From contig NZ_AEUD01000017.1 in NCBI RefSeq assembly GCF_000192435.1, positions 22,451 through 86,450 of the forward strand: a DNA stretch of 64,000 nucleotides, written 5' to 3'. This document shows, in pieces, positions 60,982-64,000 of this stretch. The position numbers and the translations under genes were made by a program. The stretch is from Gordonia neofelifaecis NRRL B-59395 (lineage in GTDB: Bacteria > Actinomycetota > Actinomycetes > Mycobacteriales > Mycobacteriaceae). Under the pieces are notes generated by a model, which was not told the DNA's origin, did not search any database, and saw nothing but the letters and a program-made list of their open reading frames with translations. Position 1 is the stretch's first letter. The number at the start of each line of letters is the position of its first letter.

Positions 60982-61930
60982 GACCAGGTCCGAGGCCGTC
61001 CGGCCGTTCGGGACACCGCGCGACGCCGCCGCGACCGCACTGCACGGCGTCGGCCAGATCTATTTCCAGCCCAGCGTCTGGTGCGGACTGTTCATCCTGG
61101 CCGCGTTCTGCGTCGCCGACTGGCGGATGGCCCTGCTCGGAGTGATCGGGTTGGCGGCGTCGACCGCCGCGGGCGTCGCTCTGCGCGATCGCCTGCCGGG
61201 GTCGCCCGACGGTACGGCGCTCCGGGCAGGCATGCACGGATTCTGCGGCATCCTCGTCGGCGCCGCGGCGTTCACCATGCTCGGTGCGGGCTGGGCGGGT
61301 GTGATCGCCACCGCGATCGGCGGCCTGCTGTGCGGCCCGATCACCGTCGGCTTCGTCGCGCTGTTCGCCGCACGTGGCTTCGCGCAGTTCGCCCTGCCCG
61401 CAACCACGGCGCCGTTCTGCCTGGTCGCGCAGGGTATTCACTACACGACCGAGCCGTTTCAGCACGAGGTGAGCGAGCTGTCCGAGGTGCATGGCGACCT
61501 CGTGCAGATCTCCGTCCACGCTGCTCTCACGGGCATCTCCCAGGTGGTCCTGATCGACAGTCCCGTCGCCGGTCTGCTGATCCTGATCGGTCTGACGATC
61601 GCGAACTGGAAGGTCGGCGTGGCCGCGATTCTGGGCAGTGCGGCGTCGGCCGGTTTCGCCTGGCTGATCGGTGAGGCGCCACTCGACGACTACCACGGAT
61701 TGGACAGCTACTCCTCGGTGCTGGTGGCGATCGCGATGGCCTGCGTCTTTCTGAGTGGAAAGTGGTCGCCGTGGGTGATGGCGCTGATCGGAGCCGTCCT
61801 TGCCGCGGCGTTGGAGCAGCTCCTCCTCGAGACCGAGGTTCCGCTGTTCACCTGGCCGTATGTGCTGGTCACCTGGCTGCTGCTGATCGTGGCCAGGTAT
61901 GTTCCAGCACTCGCGCGGCCGCCTGTCTGA
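60974..61930 (+). CDS. Urea transporter (UT family)
   Basis: 318-residue channel-like urea transporter of the UT (Yut/ApuT) family, about ten hydrophobic helices. The UT signature LPATTAPF (LPxxTxPF) is in the first repeat, and the second half repeats it less clearly (FTWPYVLVTW). It admits urea to the cytosolic urease. It overlaps the nickel transporter gene, so the two are translated together at the end of the urease locus. ATG 60974. Confidence 0.9.
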   Translation: MTETRSEAVRPFGTPRDAAATALHGVGQIYFQPSVWCGLFILAAFCVADWRMALLGVIGLAASTAAGVALRDRLPGSPDGTALRAGMHGFCGILVGAAAFTMLGAGWAGVIATAIGGLLCGPITVGFVALFAARGFAQFALPATTAPFCLVAQGIHYTTEPFQHEVSELSEVHGDLVQISVHAALTGISQVVLIDSPVAGLLILIGLTIANWKVGVAAILGSAASAGFAWLIGEAPLDDYHGLDSYSSVLVAIAMACVFLSGKWSPWVMALIGAVLAAALEQLLLETEVPLFTWPYVLVTWLLLIVARYVPALARPPV

Positions 61931-61969
61931 CTTGTTCGATCCCGCCGTGACGCGACGACGGAATCGGGC

Positions 61970-61975
61970 TAACCT
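61970..61975 (+). promoter_or_regulatory. -10 hexamer TAACCT of ppk2, leaderless
   Basis: TAACCT is followed by 7 nt and the GTG at 61983. Confidence 0.5.
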
Positions 61976-61982
61976 GGCGATC

Positions 61983-62939
61983 GTGGACCGATTCTCGAGC
62001 GACAACCCGGCACAGCACGTCGGACCCGACCTGAGCCTGGTCTCCGGACGCGAGGCGCTGCAGCATCTCGTCGATCTCCGGAACACCGCGGGCTTCACCA
62101 TCGTCGACGATGATGACGACGATCCGATCCTGCTCACCCTTCCCGAGCGGAACGTCGTCGACACGTGGCGCGAGGACTACCCGTACGACGAGCGGATGAG
62201 CCGTCGCGAGTACGAGGTCACCAAACGGCGCCTGCAGATCGAACTGCTGAAGCTGCAGAAGTGGACCAAACAGACCGGTCAGCGGCATCTGCTCGTCTTC
62301 GAGGGCCGGGACGCCGCGGGCAAGGGCGGCACCATCAAGCGTTTCAACGAGCATCTCAATCCCCGCGGTGCGCGGACCGTCGCCTTGGAGAAGCCCAGCG
62401 AGCGGGAGGCCACCGAGTGGTACTTCCAGCGATACGTCCAGCATCTGCCCGCGGCCGGCGAGATGGTCTTCTTCGATCGCTCCTGGTACAACCGTGCGGG
62501 CGTCGAGCGGGTGATGAACTTCTGCACCGACGCCCAGTACGCGCAGTTCATGCAGCAGGCGCCGGCGTTCGAGAAGATGCTGGTCGACGACGGCATCCAC
62601 CTGGTGAAGTTCTGGTTCTCGGTGACGCCGCTGGAGCAGCGGACCCGGTTCGCCATCCGCCAGATCGACCCGGTCCGGCAGTGGAAGCTGTCGCCGATGG
62701 ACCTGGCGTCGCTCGACCGCTGGGAGTCGTACACGGACGCGAAGCAGCGGATGTTCGCCGACACCGACACCGACTTCGCGCCCTGGACCGTGGTCAAGAG
62801 CAACGATAAGAAGCGCGCCCGGATCAATGCCATGCGGTATGTGCTGAGCCTGCACGACTACGACGGAAAGGACGAGCACCTGGTCGGGACTCCCGATCCG
62901 GCGATCGTCGGTCGAGGCAGCGACGTGGTCGGGGAATGA
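61983..62939 (+). CDS. ppk2: Polyphosphate kinase 2
   Basis: 318-residue PPK2-family enzyme that transfers phosphate between polyphosphate and nucleoside (di)phosphates. Walker A FEGRDAAGKGGTIKRF, the FFDRSWYNRAGVERVMNF segment (Walker B/lid) and FSVTPLEQRTRF identify it. Short N-terminal acidic insert (TIVDDDDDDP). Substrate direction (GTP or ATP formation) cannot be read. GTG 61983 by a leaderless promoter; the frame extends upstream without support. Confidence 0.93.
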   Translation: MDRFSSDNPAQHVGPDLSLVSGREALQHLVDLRNTAGFTIVDDDDDDPILLTLPERNVVDTWREDYPYDERMSRREYEVTKRRLQIELLKLQKWTKQTGQRHLLVFEGRDAAGKGGTIKRFNEHLNPRGARTVALEKPSEREATEWYFQRYVQHLPAAGEMVFFDRSWYNRAGVERVMNFCTDAQYAQFMQQAPAFEKMLVDDGIHLVKFWFSVTPLEQRTRFAIRQIDPVRQWKLSPMDLASLDRWESYTDAKQRMFADTDTDFAPWTVVKSNDKKRARINAMRYVLSLHDYDGKDEHLVGTPDPAIVGRGSDVVGE

Positions 62940-62944
62940 CCCGG

Positions 62945-62950
62945 TAGCCT
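62945..62950 (+). promoter_or_regulatory. -10 hexamer TAGCCT, leaderless
   Basis: TAGCCT is followed by 7 nt and the GTG at 62958. Confidence 0.5.
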
Positions 62951-62957
62951 CGACACA

Positions 62958-63773
62958 GTGCGAAGCGTAGTAACCGGCCTCTTCACCGTGGTCGCGATGA
63001 TCTGCATGGTCGTCGCGGTGCCCAGCGTCTGGCTGTCTCAGCGAGTGGTGTCGTCCGATGGGTTCGCCTCGTCGGCGGCGGAAGCGGCGACAAGCGTCGA
63101 GGTCCAGAACTACTTCGCCGAGAAGGTCGCGGCGTCCGTCGAAGAGGCGACGAATTCGAAGGTCGCCAGCGACCTGGTCCTCCCGGCCGCCAAGAACTAC
63201 GCGCGCAGCGACGGCTTCGTTCAGGACTTCTCCGAGGTGGCACGCCAGCAGCACGACTGGCTATTCACCGCGCCGCCGCCCGGCGTCGACCTGCATCTGA
63301 TGGAGCTCGACATCACGCCGATGATCAACCGGGTGATCGCCTCGGCGCCGATCCCGATTCCGGTGACGATCGATCATCCGGTGACCGTGACGGTCGACCA
63401 GAGTCAGATCACGGCGGGTTCCCTGGAGGACAGCGGGAAGATCATCGACATCCTGTCGTGGGTGACGTTGATCGGCGCGATCGTCGCCTCGATCCTCGCG
63501 TTGATCGCCGCGACGCGCCGCAGCACGGTCCTGGCCTGGCTGGGCGTGGGCGCGATCCTGGCGGGTGTCGCGGGCTGGGTGCTCGCCGCTCTCACTAAGC
63601 GCGTCGTGCGAGATCGTTTGGCCGAGACCGAACAGGCGGCTCGCGCGACCATCGAGGTGGTCGTCGGGGTGATCGCCGATCATCTGACGACCGTCTCGCT
63701 CTTCGTGTGCGTCGGCGGCGTGGTCGTCGCGGTCGCGGGCATCGTCGCCCGCGTCGCGACGGGTCGTCGTTGA
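62958..63773 (+). CDS. Membrane protein of unknown function
   Basis: 271 residues. One N-terminal transmembrane helix (about 5-25), a soluble exported part of about 130 residues, then three helices (about 165-183, 190-211 and 236-262). This one-plus-three topology with an extracytoplasmic domain is seen in mycobacterial envelope proteins of unknown role. No family recognised. GTG start by a leaderless promoter (TAGCCT 7 nt upstream). Last gene before the repeat region. Confidence 0.7.
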   Translation: MRSVVTGLFTVVAMICMVVAVPSVWLSQRVVSSDGFASSAAEAATSVEVQNYFAEKVAASVEEATNSKVASDLVLPAAKNYARSDGFVQDFSEVARQQHDWLFTAPPPGVDLHLMELDITPMINRVIASAPIPIPVTIDHPVTVTVDQSQITAGSLEDSGKIIDILSWVTLIGAIVASILALIAATRRSTVLAWLGVGAILAGVAGWVLAALTKRVVRDRLAETEQAARATIEVVVGVIADHLTTVSLFVCVGGVVVAVAGIVARVATGRR

Positions 63774-63804
63774 GCTACTTCTGAACTGATCGCGCGTACC
63801 CTCC

Positions 63805-63969
63805 GAGCTGATTGAGCGAGCGCAGCGTCCCCGCCGAGCTGATTGAGCGAGCGGAGCGTCCCCGCCGAGCTGATTGAGCGAGCGCAGCGAGTCGAAATCA
63901 ACGTGAGTCGTGCTGGTTCTGTCCCAGCCCGTGTGCTGGTGGTTTCGACTCGCTGCGCTCGCTCAACCC
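63805..63969. repeat. 31-bp tandem repeat and inverted copy of the dispersed element
   Basis: GAGCTGATTGAGCGAGCG plus AGCGTCCCCGCC recurs with a 31-bp period at 63805, 63836 and 63867; the third unit ends in the GAGTCGAAATCAAC variant. An inverted copy GGTTTCGACTCGCTGCGCTC then GCTCAACCC follows at 63941-63969, with flank tGTCCCAGC shared with the 32870-32918 copy. No gene in the last 230 bp. Confidence 0.75.
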
Positions 63970-64000
63970 GGATCCACCGATGGGTTCGGTCTGGTCGCTG

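Overview
This 64 kb window is GC-rich chromosomal DNA from a mycolic-acid actinobacterium (order Mycobacteriales). A Gordonia-like genome fits best, but no rRNA or species marker is present, so the genus is an inference. Pointers are the block psd, pssA and a two-domain AAA ATPase (the Rv0437c-Rv0435c order of M. tuberculosis), an EphD-type hydrolase/SDR fusion, FadA2-, PtpB- and GroEL2-like proteins, a 13E12-type DUF222/HNH gene, and an mctBC-type monocarboxylate uptake pair. At least a dozen genes have a TAnnnT or near-TAnnnT -10 hexamer 6-8 nt before the start codon, so leaderless transcription is common here. I see no prophage, insertion sequence or CRISPR array. The only clearly broken gene is the DUF222/HNH gene.

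Layout. 0-5.3 kb: end of an ArsC-like gene, a ferredoxin reductase, divergent lysE/lysG, a FadA2-type thiolase and a DUF998 membrane protein. 5.3-14.4 kb: two divergent Tat-exported phosphoesterases, an SPFH/Arc gene pair, an orphan ATP-grasp enzyme, a secreted GH1 glycosidase, the frameshifted DUF222/HNH gene and a TIGR03086-like protein. 14.4-20.2 kb: tRNA-Gly(CCC), a cold-shock gene, small membrane proteins including a K+ channel, an exported protein, dcd and a MerR regulator. 20.2-28 kb: an operon of ferredoxin reductase, PF10118 diiron-like protein and ephD, then an aminotransferase, xthA and an acyl-CoA synthetase. 28-36.8 kb: the AAA ATPase, pssA and psd, an SRPBCC protein, a two-subunit acyl-CoA dehydrogenase and an amidase. 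36.8-45.2 kb: an MFS transporter with a long operator-rich leader, mctBC, and a second symporter pair co-transcribed with a LytS/LytTR two-component system. 45.2-54.5 kb: PhoA lipoprotein, an excalibur protein, groEL with two CIRCE operators, an M20 amidohydrolase, ptpB, a TetR regulator and small proteins. 54.5-64 kb: ureABCEFGD with nickel and urea transporters, PPK2, a membrane protein and a repeat-rich end.

How the genes work together. The urease locus encodes three structural subunits, four accessory proteins, nickel uptake and urea uptake on one strand. A GlnR-like site lies about 155 bp upstream, suggesting nitrogen-limitation control. The two carboxylate symporter systems appear connected: the LytTR regulator sits in the operon of one, and an 11-bp direct repeat with 21-bp period, the geometry of LytTR sites, lies upstream of the other (mctBC). 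Several lipid and CoA genes have near-perfect palindromes at their promoters, typical of TetR- or IclR-type control by regulators encoded elsewhere. A dispersed repeat (GGTTTCGACTCGCTnCGCTC and flanks) occurs near 32.8 kb and at the window end.
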